In this document: positions 22,125 to 34,107 of the stretch, one piece after another
Numbering within the stretch: position 1 is the stretch's first letter
Layout of the letters: each line of letters begins with the position of its first letter
DNA from: Mytilus galloprovincialis
Lineage: Eukaryota > Mollusca > Bivalvia > Mytilida > Mytilidae
Assembly: GCF_965363235.1 (NCBI RefSeq)
Contig: NC_134841.1
Location: 40,081,440-40,145,439 of the forward strand
Direction of reading: 5' to 3'
DNA length: 64,000 nt
The notes under the pieces: generated by a model
The model's input: only the letters and a program-made list of their open reading frames with translations
Told to the model about the DNA's origin: nothing
Database searches by the model: none
Position numbers and translations under genes: made by a program

Positions 22125-24393
22125 ATGAACACTATACAAGCTCTCAAGACGAATGGAAGGAACCAACCCTACCATGTACCACTTAAGGCAACTGTTGTAA
22201 AACAAGGCCAAACAAGGAACTACCAGCTAGATGGTAAAAGCAAATCCACCACCAAAATGGGCCTTGCCGATGTTACTGGAGCCATGCTGGCTCTATGTTA
22301 TGATGAAGGAAAAGTTACCATGATGAAAGAGGGCAACCAAATAATGATGAGAAACTACATTTACAGGGACAATACCATCATTATAACCAGCCAAACAAAA
22401 CTATCAAGGACATCGGCAATGGGTAGTATACCTACTGGATACCTGACGACAGCAAAGACCCTGATAGAGGACGTAGATAGTCCAACTATGATGATAAGTG
22501 CTGCCAAAACAGCAGGATTAGGCCAGGCTGTTTCTATAATAGCAAAAGTGGTTAAGGTAATAATCATATAGATCACAGAACCAATGTTGATTAAAATAAT
22601 CATCAATAGAAAAATAACAAATAATAGATAAATCTTTTAAAAAAAACATAAAGTTGAACAATATACTTGAAATCATAGTTTAATATTGCATCAATTGATT
22701 ACATAGATAGTAATGGCAGAGTGATTGTTCAAAATAGTCTGATATGCTGGTAAATACTATTAATTATTTTCTTTAAAGCACTATATTAAAACATTGTTTA
22801 GATATCAAGTTAATAGCATGTATGTTCAATTGTAAAATGATTCTATATATATTTACAGGAAGAAGCTACTACTCAGAAAACACTATCCAAAACTCAGGAA
22901 AAGGTTGATTACAAGGCCATTACCCTTAAAGATGACAGTGGTGAAATCAAACTGTCGCTTTGGAGACAGCATGCCAGTCTTGCCCTTTCAGTTGGGGAGT
23001 TTTACTATATAGCTAATGTGAAGACTCATGTGTTCAACAATGAAATGTCACTGAACAATACATACAACACTAAAATAGAGGTTAGTAAGAAACATAAATA
23101 TATATATAACATCACTGAAAAGACATTTATTGTCGAAATCCGGATATGTTGTACTAAAGAAATATTGACACCGAATGTTTGTGGCACAACATCCTGTCCA
23201 CAAGTTAACAACTATTTTTTTTCTGTGACGTATTAAATTTATATTAAGATCCAGTTTGTTACATCTTGTGATCAATATTATTTGGCAATCGTCAATGGCA
23301 GTCAGCAGGGTTAAAGAACATCAGTTGTTCGACCTGTTAGTCAAATGCGTTTTGTTTAAATATACTTTTCACTCTATAGGTCTTTTGGAAAATGTTGTTT
23401 GTGCTGTATATAGACCCTTCTACAACGAAATTTGTTTGACATGCACACGTATAAAAATTGAAGTTTTTATCCAACGCAGTCATAGGTTTGAACGTAGTTT
23501 TCAATTTAGACTCCTATATATATATATATACATATAAATTGTTACTGTCATCTACTATTGTGGGTTATATTTACTGTGGAGTTTTACGTTCTGCAAAAGG
23601 CAACTAATATACAAACGTTTGACAAAGGCATATGAGGTTCTTCGTGACAATGAAATCCACAAAAATAATTATTTAACAAATGATAATCAGATCCTACAAA
23701 ACAGTTGTACTAGTCAAAGAGGACAAAAAGACAATAACAGTAGAACAACAATATATAAAAAGAGCAAAATAAGCAAAAATAGAGAATGTAACAAACTCCT
23801 AAAATAGGTTTGTTAAAACAGAGCACATGTCATCTAACTCATAATTAGATATAAGAAAATGTGGTGTGATTTGCAATGTGACAACAATACAAGTCACATA
23901 TTGTCAAATTTAGCCATCAATTACAAGGTCAGCACCTTTAATTTGTAAGGCAAAAACTTCCAAAAATACCAATATTGCATGCTACATTGTGTATACTGTA
24001 AGACGATATTGATAGTTGCATACAACAATCACCAGTTATATGTAAAATAACCAGTATGTAGTACACAATTAATATAATCCATATAGAAGTCTAAAAACAA
24101 ATGTAACCAATCATACTAATAACAACACAATATTTCAGATTAGAGAAGCACCAGTAAGAAGTATTAATGTAATAGTAGATGGCTATTACATGGAAGACAA
24201 TCATATAGTGTTGGTATGTAATATACCAGGAACAGAAGAATACAAAGATTATAAAATTGAAGAAGACCTGATGTCATCCATTGTTGGTGATGGAGAAGAG
24301 GTAGACACTGTCCTACCCCCCCTACTACCTCTGTCTGTTATGATAGAGGTAAAAGGAAACGACAGTGAAATACTGACAATTAATATATGTTAA
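22125..24393 (+). CDS. RPA-like OB-fold ssDNA-binding protein, three exons
   Basis: Exons 22125-22556, 22859-23080 and 24139-24393; introns of 302 and 1058 bp, both GT-AG and both phase 0. The product is 302 residues. The central part (exon 2) has the RPA70-type OB-fold pattern: ITLKDDSGEIKLSLW, then VGEFYYIANVK, then SLNNTYNTKIE. Replication protein A large-subunit-like proteins bind and protect single-stranded DNA. Helitron-type transposons of plants and some animals carry such genes, so this is likely the accessory gene of the Helentron upstream, on the same strand 0.8 kb away. No frameshift or stop breaks the exons. The protein is shorter than cellular RPA70 (about 600 residues), fitting a transposon accessory. 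The second intron contains a dispersed repeat. Confidence 0.85.
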
Positions 24394-24424
24394 ATTACAG
24401 AATTTAGTATAGCTGCTGTTTGAC

Positions 24425-24946
24425 AGTGTTCTCCCCAGATATATTTATTAAGGGCATACAATATAGTTTTCAAATAGCATTTATTTTTTATCTGATTTAA
24501 TCAAATATGTAACAAAAAATATATATCAACTTTAATAAATATCAACATTTGCTGTCTATATATCAATATGAAAAGAAATATGCACTATTTGCAATATACA
24601 GTTCATAAAATTTGGTCCACATAATCCCCCTGCAAAATGAAACAAAATGTTGTTTTAAAAAATAGGGGTCCATGCACTTGCAATCAAATTAAATTAGTTT
24701 AATTGATAAGAATCGGTAGAAAAATGCATCTTCTCCCGATATGTCACAATTAGACGTCTCTAAAACAACATCTTACGTTAGAAACATCATTACCACCCTT
24801 GTTAGCATCATGGTTAATGTACAATCTTTTTCTTAAAGTATTAAAGAATCCCATCCATATAATAATCTGTAAAGAAAAGTACTTAAGATAGCATCACATT
24901 TTACAATAGATCATCAAATATCAATGAAGGTTCTGGGGAGAACACT
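24425..24946. repeat. 15-bp inverted repeat bracketing 0.5 kb
   Basis: AGTGTTCTCCCCAGA at 24425-24439 is the exact reverse complement of TCTGGGGAGAACACT at 24932-24946. The first arm lies 32 bp after the RPA-like stop codon. The AT-rich interior has no gene. It could be the 3' end structure of the Helentron or a small non-autonomous element inserted after it. Confidence 0.7.
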
Positions 24947-24952
24947 AGCTAT

Positions 24953-25101
24953 TTTTCCAACATATATTATAAATATTATCTGCCCATGCAAACTTGGTTG
25001 TGATATGACATAGTATACCTTGTATATTTTCCAACATATATTATAAATATTATCTGCCCATGTAAACTTGGTTGTGATTTGACATAGTATACCTTGTATA
25101 C
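24953..25101. repeat. 74-bp tandem duplication
   Basis: Two adjacent copies starting at 24953 and 25027 (TTTTCCAACATATATTATAA...), differing at two positions. It directly follows the inverted-repeat arm. Confidence 0.9.
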
Positions 25102-25451
25102 AAATACATGATTATATGAATGAATATTGTTACTTGGTGCAAATATCTATGGATAATCTGTTAACATAAAGTTATAAATTTTACAAAGGTTATGAGTCTA
25201 CACAAAAGGTTATCCTGAAATAAATAAACAATAGCATGACAAGCTTAAATATATTACATATCATACTGATAACTATTATTTATTGCATGTTCAGTCTCAG
25301 GCACTAAACAAACTTCCAATGATGATGTGGGATGGGATGTAAAAATAATGCAAATATTAAACTTTCCAACAGTATTAGATTTAAAGACATGTCCAAAGGG
25401 TACTACAATCTTGATAGTAACTTTATTGGATAAGTCAAATATTATAGTTGA
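25102..25451. other. No gene seen
   Basis: AT-rich, low-complexity sequence. Confidence 0.5.
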
Positions 25452-26110
25452 TTTTTATATGTATATATGTTGAAATTATTATGTAGTTTTTAGAAGATAT
25501 TTTTACTTTGTGATGCATTTTTATGAAGTCTTCAGAAGATATTGTTACTTTGTGATACATTTTATGAAGTATTTAGAAGATATTGTTGCTTTGTGATTCA
25601 TATTTATGAAGTTTTAAGAAGATATTTTTACTTTGTGATGCATATGTACATCACTATGATGTCCATTGTTCATGTTGTTACTGAAGATATTTAGAGATAT
25701 GGCTAGATGCTTGCCTATTGCTTTACACACACACAGTTATCATATGTATGTATATGTTGAAATAACTAAAGTTCTAAGAAATTTATAATATTTGGTGCTA
25801 CATATGTGCATCTATAGGATGCAACATAGATACATAGAGCTTTAGCAAGAAATATATTTAAATGTATGATAAACTATTGTTAACTTTTTCTTATATGTAT
25901 ATATGTTGACATATTTATGTAGTTTTTAGAAGAATTTCACTGTGAGATGCATATATGCATCATAATGATGCACTATTGTTACTATAGACACCATGAGATA
26001 TGACTAGATACTAAACTTAATATACACACATATAGTTGTCATGTGTATGTATATGTTGAACTAATCTAAGTTATAAGAAAATCTATTATATATTGCAACT
26101 ATAAAATGCT
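25452..26110. repeat. Diverged tandem repeats
   Basis: A sequence of about 45 bp (AGAAGATATTTTTACTTTGTGA followed by a GCATTTTTATGAAG-like part) occurs four times at 25,490-25,645. A longer block beginning TATATGTATATATGTTGA at about 25455 recurs about 436 bp later, near 25891, more diverged. No reading frame is supported. Confidence 0.75.
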
Positions 26111-26521
26111 TAAGTATTTTATGAAACATGAAGCTACAGAAAGACAATCGTTAACTTACATATATCTTTATAACAAAAAACATATATCCATATAAATTAT
26201 TATTATGTCAAATGTATCGTAAACTATGTATACAACTACAATAATATTCACTTCCTGGAATATAAATTATATCTAACACAACTTCGTCATATAACTGTAA
26301 ACATATATTATACAAAACCAAGAGTTACAAAAAATATCCCAAATAATTATGATATACAGATCTCAAACCCAACACAGTCAATACATATATATCACATATA
26401 ATAAACACCAATATAAGCAGAACATTAGAATAACATGATTTGAAAAAATAAATACCCCAGGTTGGGTCCAGCAAATCAAAATACATACATGTATATATGA
26501 AAATAAAAGTATTATATATTC

Positions 26522-27008
26522 ACTAACATCTATTGCCAGGTGGAGAGCAACTACAAAATAAAACCTAATATGTAATACATGTACTAACATTTGTTGCCAG
26601 GTGGAGAGCAACTACAAAATAAAACCTAATATGTAATACATGTACTAAAATTTGTTGCCAGGTGGAGAGCAACTACAAAATAAAACCTAATATGTAATAC
26701 ATGTACTAACATTTGTTGCCAGGTGGAGAGCAACTTCAAAATAAAACCTAATATGTAATACATGTACTAACATTTGTTGCCAGGTGGAGAGCAACTACAA
26801 AATAAAACCTAATATGTAATACATGTACTAACATTTGTTGCCAGGTGGAGAGCAACTACAAAATAAAACCTAATATGTAATACATGTACTAACATTTGTT
26901 GCCAGGTGGAGAGCAACTTCAAAATAAAACCTAATATGTAATACATGTACTAACATTTGTTGCCAGGTGGAGAGCAACATCAAAATAAAACCTATTATGT
27001 AATACATG
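26522..27008. repeat. 61-bp satellite, eight units
   Basis: Eight near-identical units; TTGTTGCCAGGTGGAGAGCA recurs every 61 bp from about 26591. A single diverged copy of the core (TTTGTTGCCAGGTTGAAAA) lies at about 27290, outside the array. Nothing suggests coding. Confidence 0.95.
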
Positions 27009-27493
27009 TTATATATCTGATTACAATGAATGTTTGGTTCAGATTATACAGACAAATGTTAAAGGACTACAAATATAATCATTTGTATGAACAAATCTAA
27101 AATGTTGTCATTCAGTACTACCAAGTATAAGGATAATTATGCTACTATATCTGTTCCTATATACAGAGTAAATGTAATTTTTATACCCATATACTACACT
27201 AAAAATCACTCCAAAAAGAAGTTGCTAAGTGAATGCAACTATTATAAGTCTAAATACTATTAATTACTATTTTATACACACTCTATCTTTGTTGCCAGGT
27301 TGAAAATATAATCAAAATAGCAAGAAATCCACAATTAACTAACAAAGTATAGTGCAATGTAAATAGTCCTTTTCATGATATCATCTATTTTATACAAAAC
27401 CATTAAATAACATATCTCTCATCATAAGTTACAGTATTATTATTTAATGTTAATGTTTTTATGAAATACTACTTATCAATTAAGATGTGCAAT
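27009..27493. other. No gene seen
   Basis: AT-rich, apart from the stray 61-bp core near 27290. Confidence 0.5.
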
Positions 27494-27722
27494 ACAAGAT
27501 TATATATTTACATGAAGATATACTTTGTTAAAAGTGTAGCTCATATCTACCTCATTGTTAAAATTTACATTGCTATAAATTTGAGATTGTCAGTATGTTG
27601 CCATAGTTACAAGATTATATATTTACATGAAGATATACTTTGTTAAAAGTGTAGCTTATATCTACCTCATTGTTAAAATTTACATTGCTATAAATTTGAG
27701 ATTGTCAGTATGTTGCCATTGT
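27494..27722. repeat. 115-bp tandem duplication
   Basis: Two almost identical copies beginning ACAAGATTATATATTTACAT at 27494 and 27609. A frame spanning the two copies (27461-27646) is a by-product of the duplication. Confidence 0.9.
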
Positions 27723-28195
27723 TTACAAATAAATATAACATAACATCTCAATGCAAAATGTATTTTATAATATGGCCACTATATCAATTATCATCCATGC
27801 AAAAGTAGAAACTTAGTATAGCCAATATATAAATCAACAGATACACAATAAACTATGTGTAAGTCAGTTATATCAACCAGTCATACAAATTGATCATAAA
27901 CATCAAAGTGCACTAAGATTAAATACCAACTTCCTAGTTCAAATACTATACCGTGACCTGTGTTGCATAAACATTGCATATAGCTCACCATATTCTAATA
28001 TTCTGAGGTATCCAAGGATAACTGGTAAATACCATCATACATAAAAGATGGACAAATACATAAGTGCAACAGGATATTCTTGCATAGTTCTATAGTACCA
28101 AATCAACACTTAATATAAAAGACAAACACAAATATTACTTATCAAAGTTTAGCTGAAAGTATATCCATATATTTTTGAACCACAGGTCGTTCCAA
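27723..28195. other. No gene seen
   Basis: AT-rich, no recognised family. Confidence 0.45.
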
Positions 28196-28570
28196 TATAG
28201 ATCCTTATAAATACAAAGATGTAGTATGATTGCCAATGAAACGACTGTAATTCATGACTACCAGTAACCAACCACATTTGCAAACTTGAATAAAATGCAG
28301 TTAACAAATTGTATTTATTGCTATCAAAAAAATTCCACACTATATACTAAAGTATAACAGTATTTGACTATAAGTATGTTTAAAAAAGTACCAGCTGGAC
28401 ACAATGTACTATATAAAAAAGAATATTTGGTGTAGTATGATTGCCAATGAGACAACTGTCCACAAAAGACCAAAATGACAGACATTAACAACTATAGGTC
28501 AGCGTACGCCTATCAACAATAATCAAAGCCCATACCGCATAGTCAGCTATAAAAGCATAAGTTCATATAA
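28196..28570 (+). repeat. Mussel dispersed repeat, two partial copies
   Basis: Two partial copies of the family with TATGATTGCCAATGA and then GACAACTGTCCAC / CAAAGCCCATACCGCATAGT. Related copies occur at 42,798, 52,441 and 62,586, and in antisense at 28,850 and 46,310. The family is familiar from Mytilus genomic and transcript sequence (recalled, not searched). Confidence 0.75.
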
Positions 28571-29574
28571 AAGTAAGAAAAATCGCCTCCATATAATCTT
28601 TGGAATATAACATTAAAAAAAACCTGGTTTACTAACAACTAAGGTAACCATAGAATTGGAATAAAAATACACACAACCTTTAATTAACTGCCTTTACAGC
28701 GCCTTCGCGCTTTGATTGCATCTTGTTTACATGTTTGTACTAGAATTATAGTATGCAGCCTAGATATATCTGTAAACTTTTTAATTGAGAACAATTTTCA
28801 CAAAACAAAAGCGAATTGTTTTACACCATGTACACTTTTTATTTGCTCATTGTTAAAGGCTGAACATTGACCTATAGTTGTTAATTTCTGTGTCATTTGG
28901 TCTCTTGTGGAGTGATGTCTCAAAATCATAGATCATCATAGCACATCGTCTTTTATTATATATTAAGTGAAAATACTTCTGGATCTTGAAGGTGCCTATA
29001 GCATAAAATCCACTAAAAAATATCCGCAAAAAGATAAGATTGATCTTTTAAAAGCACAATTATGCCATGTGAATAAATTTATCAGTTTTCACGAGTAAAC
29101 TTGACAACATGTCATCCTTATATGTTAAAAGCAAGTAATTTAAAATGACTGGTGCCACATATTTTTAAATCCAAGATAATAGGTAGAAATAAATTTATTT
29201 TCTGCTGCCCTGTAAGTTAGAAATAGCGAGAACACTGGAAGAAACTCTCGGTGATGAGCAAAATTATTCTGTGTTCTAAATGTGTTTTGCAGTTTTATTT
29301 ACACCCATAAGTTTTAAAAATTAAGAATTTGACAGATATTTCAAGAAATTTTTTATAGTGAAAACGCAGAACCCAAAAAAGGCTATCATTGTTGCCTATG
29401 TAAATAATTACTTCATTTAAACCTAAAGCGAAATAACATCACTATATTTTTTGAGATATATTAGAATTAGGATAGGTAAATTAAAAAGCTACTAGGTAGT
29501 AAGCTGCATCAGAAGAAAATTGCTGATCATCATGAACAAATACCGGTGGTCTATATCAAATTTTTACTGTTTTT
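28571..29574. other. Old repeats, no gene seen
   Basis: Includes an antisense piece of the same mussel repeat at 28,840-28,920 (GACCTATAGTTGTTAATTTC...GGTCTCTTGTGGAG). The rest is unassigned. Confidence 0.45.
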
Positions 29575-30420
29575 TGTCGAGCCTTTTAATTGAGAACGGC
29601 AGCGGCGGCAGCGTCCACAAATATTCACTCTGTGGTTAAAGTTTTTGAAATTTTAATAACTTTCTTAAACTATACTGAATTTCTACCAAACTTAGACAGA
29701 AGCTTGTTTATGATCATAAGAAAGTATCCAGAAGTAAATTTTGTAAAAATAAAATGCCATTTTTTCCGTATTTTACTTATAAATGGACTTAGTTTTTCTG
29801 CGAGGAAACATTACATTCACTCTGTGGTTAAATTTTTTAAAATTTTAATAACTTTCATAAACTATCCTTTATTTGTACCAAACTTGAACAGAAGCTTGTT
29901 TATGATCATAAGATAGTATCAAGAAGAAAATTTTGTAAAAATAAATTTCCACTTTTCCGTATTTTACTTATAAATGGACTTAGTTTTTTTGCCAGAAACA
30001 AAACATTCACTCTGTGGTTTAAGTTTTTAAAATTTTTATAATGTTCTTAAACTACCCTGGATTTCTACCAAACTTAGACAAAAGCTTGTTTCTGATCATA
30101 AGATATTATTCAGAAGTAAATTTTGTAAAAAAAAATCACTTTTTCTGTATTTTACTTATAAATGGACTTAGTTTTTCTTCCAGTTAACATTACATACAGT
30201 CTGCAGTTAAAGTTTATAAAACATTTATTAGATTCATAAACTATCCTGGATTTTTTACCAAACTTGGAAGCTTCTGTCAATCAAAAAACAGTATCGAGAG
30301 GGCAAATTTTATTGATGTTTTTCCTCATTTTTGTTGAGTCTGCGATTAACAACAAAAGTAGGCGAGACACTGGGTTCCGTGGAACCCTTACAAATTTTTT
30401 ATTCTTATTTTCAAGGGGTA
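29575..30420 (+). repeat. Dispersed repeat with internal 190-bp tandem units
   Basis: Starts TTGTCGAGCC...GGCAGCGGCGGCAGCG. It then has about 3.5 units of 190 bp, each starting CATTCACTCTGTGGTTAAA-like (29,625, 29,815, 30,005, 30,195), and ends with GAGACACTGGGTTCCGTGGA. A related start occurs at 44,440. Reading frames at 29590-29916 and 30264-30521 lie inside this repeat and are not believed. Confidence 0.8.
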
Positions 30421-31600
30421 GGATTCTCTGTAAGAATCAGTATTCTGTCAAGGACCTTGTCTTTAGGCATTTCTCTTTGCATGCATTAAGGCATAAAAAA
30501 GGGGGGATTATTTCTAATTAAGTGACATTTGTGTATTTCTTATTGCATTATGTTGGCAAAATCTCCATAAAATTTTTAAATTAGGTAAAAATTAAGAGGC
30601 TATAAATTTTCTTAGTAACGTCAAATTAAATTTTCTGTACACTGTTCACATAAAACACATAACAGCTATGATGAAATCTTAATTTCAGCTTTTTCATATT
30701 TCATATAATTTTTATTTCCTCATACATCGGTGACAAACATATATAAATGAGACTTATCAAATCATCAGCTTCAGTCTTTAAATAGACCTAAATCAAACTT
30801 GATTTATCAAACACCTTGTTTTAAACTAAGCAGAACAGTTGAAATATGCTGGTCAATGCCCCATGTCCTCTGCAAATGGGATAACTGTTAAGAAAGTAAT
30901 TAAATGATGAAGAATTATTCTTTGATCCAAAGAATTGAATATAAAAAGTAGGGGTATACAGTAATCAACTAATGCAAAGGTTATCTGATTTTATTTCAGA
31001 AAAAGTTTTTCATTTTATGATTGAAAAAATAAGGGGGTATAAAGGGGAGATAATTTTGACATAGAAGAAATTAGAATCCTGACTGTAAAAGTAGTTTGAT
31101 ATGAAAATTTCCATATTATTTTCCAAAACAGCATGCGAGGGTTCTTTTGAATGGAAAATTTACAAAATAGGGTAAATTTCGAAAGTTATTGTTAATTGAA
31201 GAATAAATGAGAGGTTTCCTGATGTTGATGTTAACTTGATCTTTTGAGGAATATTTTTTATGCATTTGGTTCTTGCATAACCTCAATAAGTAAATTCATA
31301 GTTTCAAATTTCTGTTGAAATTGATTGCATATAAGATGGACAAGTTTTGGTTCCTACGGCACCCTCATCAGTATTAAAACTACAGAAGAGTACACAATTC
31401 CCAAATGGTAATGTGCACTTCACAATTTGTCACCATAAGAAGAAATTATAAATAGAGAGTGAAAGTAGGTATGAAAGTAAACTGGATCAAGAATGTTAAA
31501 TAAAATATGTTTTTGCAAATTTGGACGACAATTAATTGCAATTATGTACAATTTCAACAATAGAAGTAGTATAGACTTGCAAATCCGTACCATTACATCA
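30421..31600. other. No gene seen
   Basis: AT-rich sequence with no supported coding region or clear repeat. Confidence 0.45.
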
Positions 31601-31830
31601 CAGGAAGTAGTATGTTTGTCTGAGCGAAGCCAATTGGAAGTATGTACCTCTTAGTGAAGCTAATTGGGAGCATACCCTCTGTCTTGTTGCGAAGCCGATT
31701 GGAAGCAGTACATATATACCTCTGTCTGCAAAAGCTAATTAGAAGCAGTACCCCTGGCAGAGCGGTCCCAATTAGAGGCATGTAACTCTGAGGGAAGCCA
31801 ATTGGAAGCATGTACCTCTGCAAAATTTGA
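31601..31830. repeat. Degenerate short tandem repeat
   Basis: About six irregular units of roughly 40 bp built around GAAGCCAATTGGAAGCATGTACCTCT. The 81-codon minus-strand frame here is made of this repeat. Confidence 0.75.
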
Positions 31831-32330
31831 TTAAGCATTATTCAACAAATTTTATTTAACATTCTTTTTAAAGTTTGATTTCATACCAACTCTCATTTTC
31901 TATTTATAATTACTCCACTTGTTGACATTGTGACGTGCAAATTATCACTTCACCATTTTGTACTCGCCTGTGGTTTTTATCCTGATGAAGATGCACTAGA
32001 AACAGAAACACGTAGATCTTTTTAAATTGCTACAGCACACCCGCAAGTATTGTTATAATTAAGGGCCAAATTTTTTAAAGTCAAAGGTGCATAATTTTAG
32101 TTTATGCACCTTTAAATGATAACTTAACTTACTGTAACTTTTTGACAGCCAAGGTTCCTCAAGATCTATAGGGAGGCTGATGTCAAGGGCATATGATACA
32201 GTAACAGGGGAGGTAATGACGTCGCTAATGTCAAATGTTACTTTTAACCATGTCAAATAGTTATACATTCAGACTGATTTAACTTGAAAATGAGTTCATG
32301 GACCCCTCTTTTTTAAAATGACATTAGGCT
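31831..32330. other. No gene seen
   Basis: Unassigned. Contains a short inverted pair around AAGGTGCATAATTTTAGTTTATGCACCTTT at 32,083-32,114. Confidence 0.4.
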
Positions 32331-32530
32331 TGAAAATGTATCAAAATGATTTGTGCCAATTTGAAGAAATCACCAATGAAATTTTTTTAAATAAGATAAA
32401 TATACAGCCAAAAATGATGTGGTTTTTTTTTTTTTTTTTACTAAAATCCGGTATAAAGATCATTTGTGCCAATTTGAAGAAATCACCAATGATATATTTA
32501 AATTAGATAATATAAACATCCAAAAATGAC
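32331..32530. repeat. 113-bp tandem duplication
   Basis: TTGTGCCAATTTGAAGAAAT occurs at 32351 and 32464, with diverged flanks and a poly(T) run between the copies. Confidence 0.8.
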
Positions 32531-32640
32531 GTTTTTATTTTACTAAAATAATGAAATAGCTTGTAAGCACAGTAATATAAAACTTGTTTTTTTTTATTAT
32601 CAATTTTTTTTTATTTAAATGTAAAATACAATAAATTAAT

Positions 32641-33090
32641 TTAAAACCCCCACCTACGTAGTAGAGGGGCATTATGTTTTCTGGTCTGTGCGTCCGTTCA
32701 CCTGTTTGTCTGTTTTTTCGTTCTTCTGTTCGTCTGTCTGTCCCGCTTTAGGTTTAAGTTTTTGGTCAAGGTAGTTTTTGATGAAGTTGAAGTCCCAAAT
32801 GATATGATCTTTCTAATTTTAATGCCAAATTAAAGTTTTGACCCCAATTTCACCCCCTACTGAACATAGAAAATGAAAGTGTAAAGTTCAGGTTAAAGTT
32901 TTTGGTCAAAGTAGTTTTTGATGAAGTTAAAGTCCATTCAACTTGAAACTTAGTACACATGCTCCCCATGATATGATCTTTCTAATTTTAATGCCAAATT
33001 AAACTTTTGATCCTAATTTCACGGTCCACTGAACATGGAAAATTATATTGTGAGTATTGATCCGTGTACTATGGACACATTCTTGTTTTA
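32641..33090 (+). repeat. Dispersed mollusc repeat
   Basis: Starts CCCCACCTACG...GGGGCATTATGTTTTCTGGTC and ends near ATGGACACATTCTTGTTTT. A second copy lies at 44,157-44,432. No coding content. Confidence 0.75.
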
Positions 33091-33780
33091 AGTTAAATTG
33101 TCAGAGGATGGGGTAGAATCATTGGTTCTTAAGTTAATGAATTCATAAGAACTGACTTTGTAATCATATCAGTTTGTTAATTAATATTTGTGGTCTTGAA
33201 AAATAATGATATCTTTGAAATAAAATAATTACTTGTGGCACCAAATAGATTTTACTAGAAATTATTTTGTTATGAAGTAGTTTAAGTGAAAAAGGAAACC
33301 CTTTTTATTTCTTTGAACAGTTTTGAATTATGAACCTCATATATACTTTAAACATTTGATTTTAATAAATGAAGAAAAAAGTTGTGATAATTTTCAGTTT
33401 AAATTCAAATTGTAGATTTGAGATGATCAATTACGAAATTTGTTATTTTTCTCCCTAGTAAGCTTTAGATTAGAAAATCTTGAAAAAGAAAAAGAAAATA
33501 AAGTGTACTGGCAGTGAAAGGATTAATCATTTTAGAATGAATTCAAAAGTTTTCCAATGTTTATAGCTGCATACTAGGAATTGGTATTTGTTTACTTGAC
33601 AAAAAGAGGATTTTTATTTTCAGTCTTCGGGTCATGTATTAAAAAATCGATTTCCAGAAAGTTGGCTTTTGAGGCTTGAACTTCTTTTCTTTACACTATT
33701 GAACCCCAACCAAAAAGATACACTAGTTTTCTCTGCCAATTAAAAGTGGTATGTTTACAAACAACTCGAAAAGATTTGCT
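33091..33780. other. Left flank of the giant element, no gene seen
   Basis: AT-rich. The target site reads GATTTGCTATTTCAGTT, which itself looks like a splice acceptor, so the giant element may have landed at an intron-exon edge (speculative). Confidence 0.4.
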
Positions 33781-33789
33781 ATTTCAGTT

Positions 33790-33836
33790 GGTAGGCACTT
33801 AAAGTTAACCATCGAGAGACGTTAACCACCGAGAGT
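33790..33836 (+). repeat. Left terminal inverted repeat of the giant element
   Basis: Begins GGTAGGCACTTAAAG and contains two copies of GTTAACCAYCGAG about 20 bp apart. It mirrors 63585-63631 with three to four mismatches. The 9-bp duplication ATTTCAGTT lies directly outside. Confidence 0.9.
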
Positions 33837-33962
33837 CGGTTTTTAGACCCGCCCAGTGCACCTAAGCACGCCTACTTTTAGAGCTCTTTAGTATGAAGAT
33901 AAGAAAAATATACGAAATTACGGAACTGTATACCCTGTTTTATCCTTGTTGTTGGTGTTTCT

Positions 33963-34107
33963 TGCGCATGCGCACAAAGCACGGTGATAGTTACGGTTAC
34001 TGACTCAGGAACCTTGTATATTATATACGTTTAATAAACTGGATCCTTGTTGTGTTCAGTTATCGATACACTACGATGGAATTACGGACCAGTTTAACAT
34101 AAACATG
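33963..34107 (+). promoter_or_regulatory. Possible promoter in the left end
   Basis: TGCGCATGCGCA at 33963-33974 is a perfect match to the NRF-1 palindrome, a common CpG promoter element, 170 bp inside the left tip. Downstream, AAACATG followed by GTAAAT near 34105 looks like a start codon at an exon end with a donor. This may be a relic promoter for a lost transposase gene. No protein could be followed from it. Confidence 0.3.

Larger units (their letters stand above)
14505..24946 (+). mobile_element. Helentron (Helitron2-type) element, ends provisional
   Basis: The core is the intact Rep-helicase-endonuclease gene at 14858-21337 and the same-strand RPA-like gene at 22125-24393. The left limit is set at the 56-bp tandem repeat, and the right limit at the second arm of a 15-bp inverted repeat (24932-24946). 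Both are guesses: I could not find a matching subterminal inverted repeat on the 5' side or a clean T-T insertion site. Helentrons are known to carry short subterminal inverted repeats and to make no target duplication. Confidence 0.6.

Noticed and set aside
24425..24946. Confident Helentron terminus
   Set aside because: No partner sequence was found upstream of the ORF, so the assignment stays provisional.
29590..29916. 108-codon frame
   Set aside because: Made of the 190-bp tandem units of a dispersed repeat; repeats the same words and shows no protein family.
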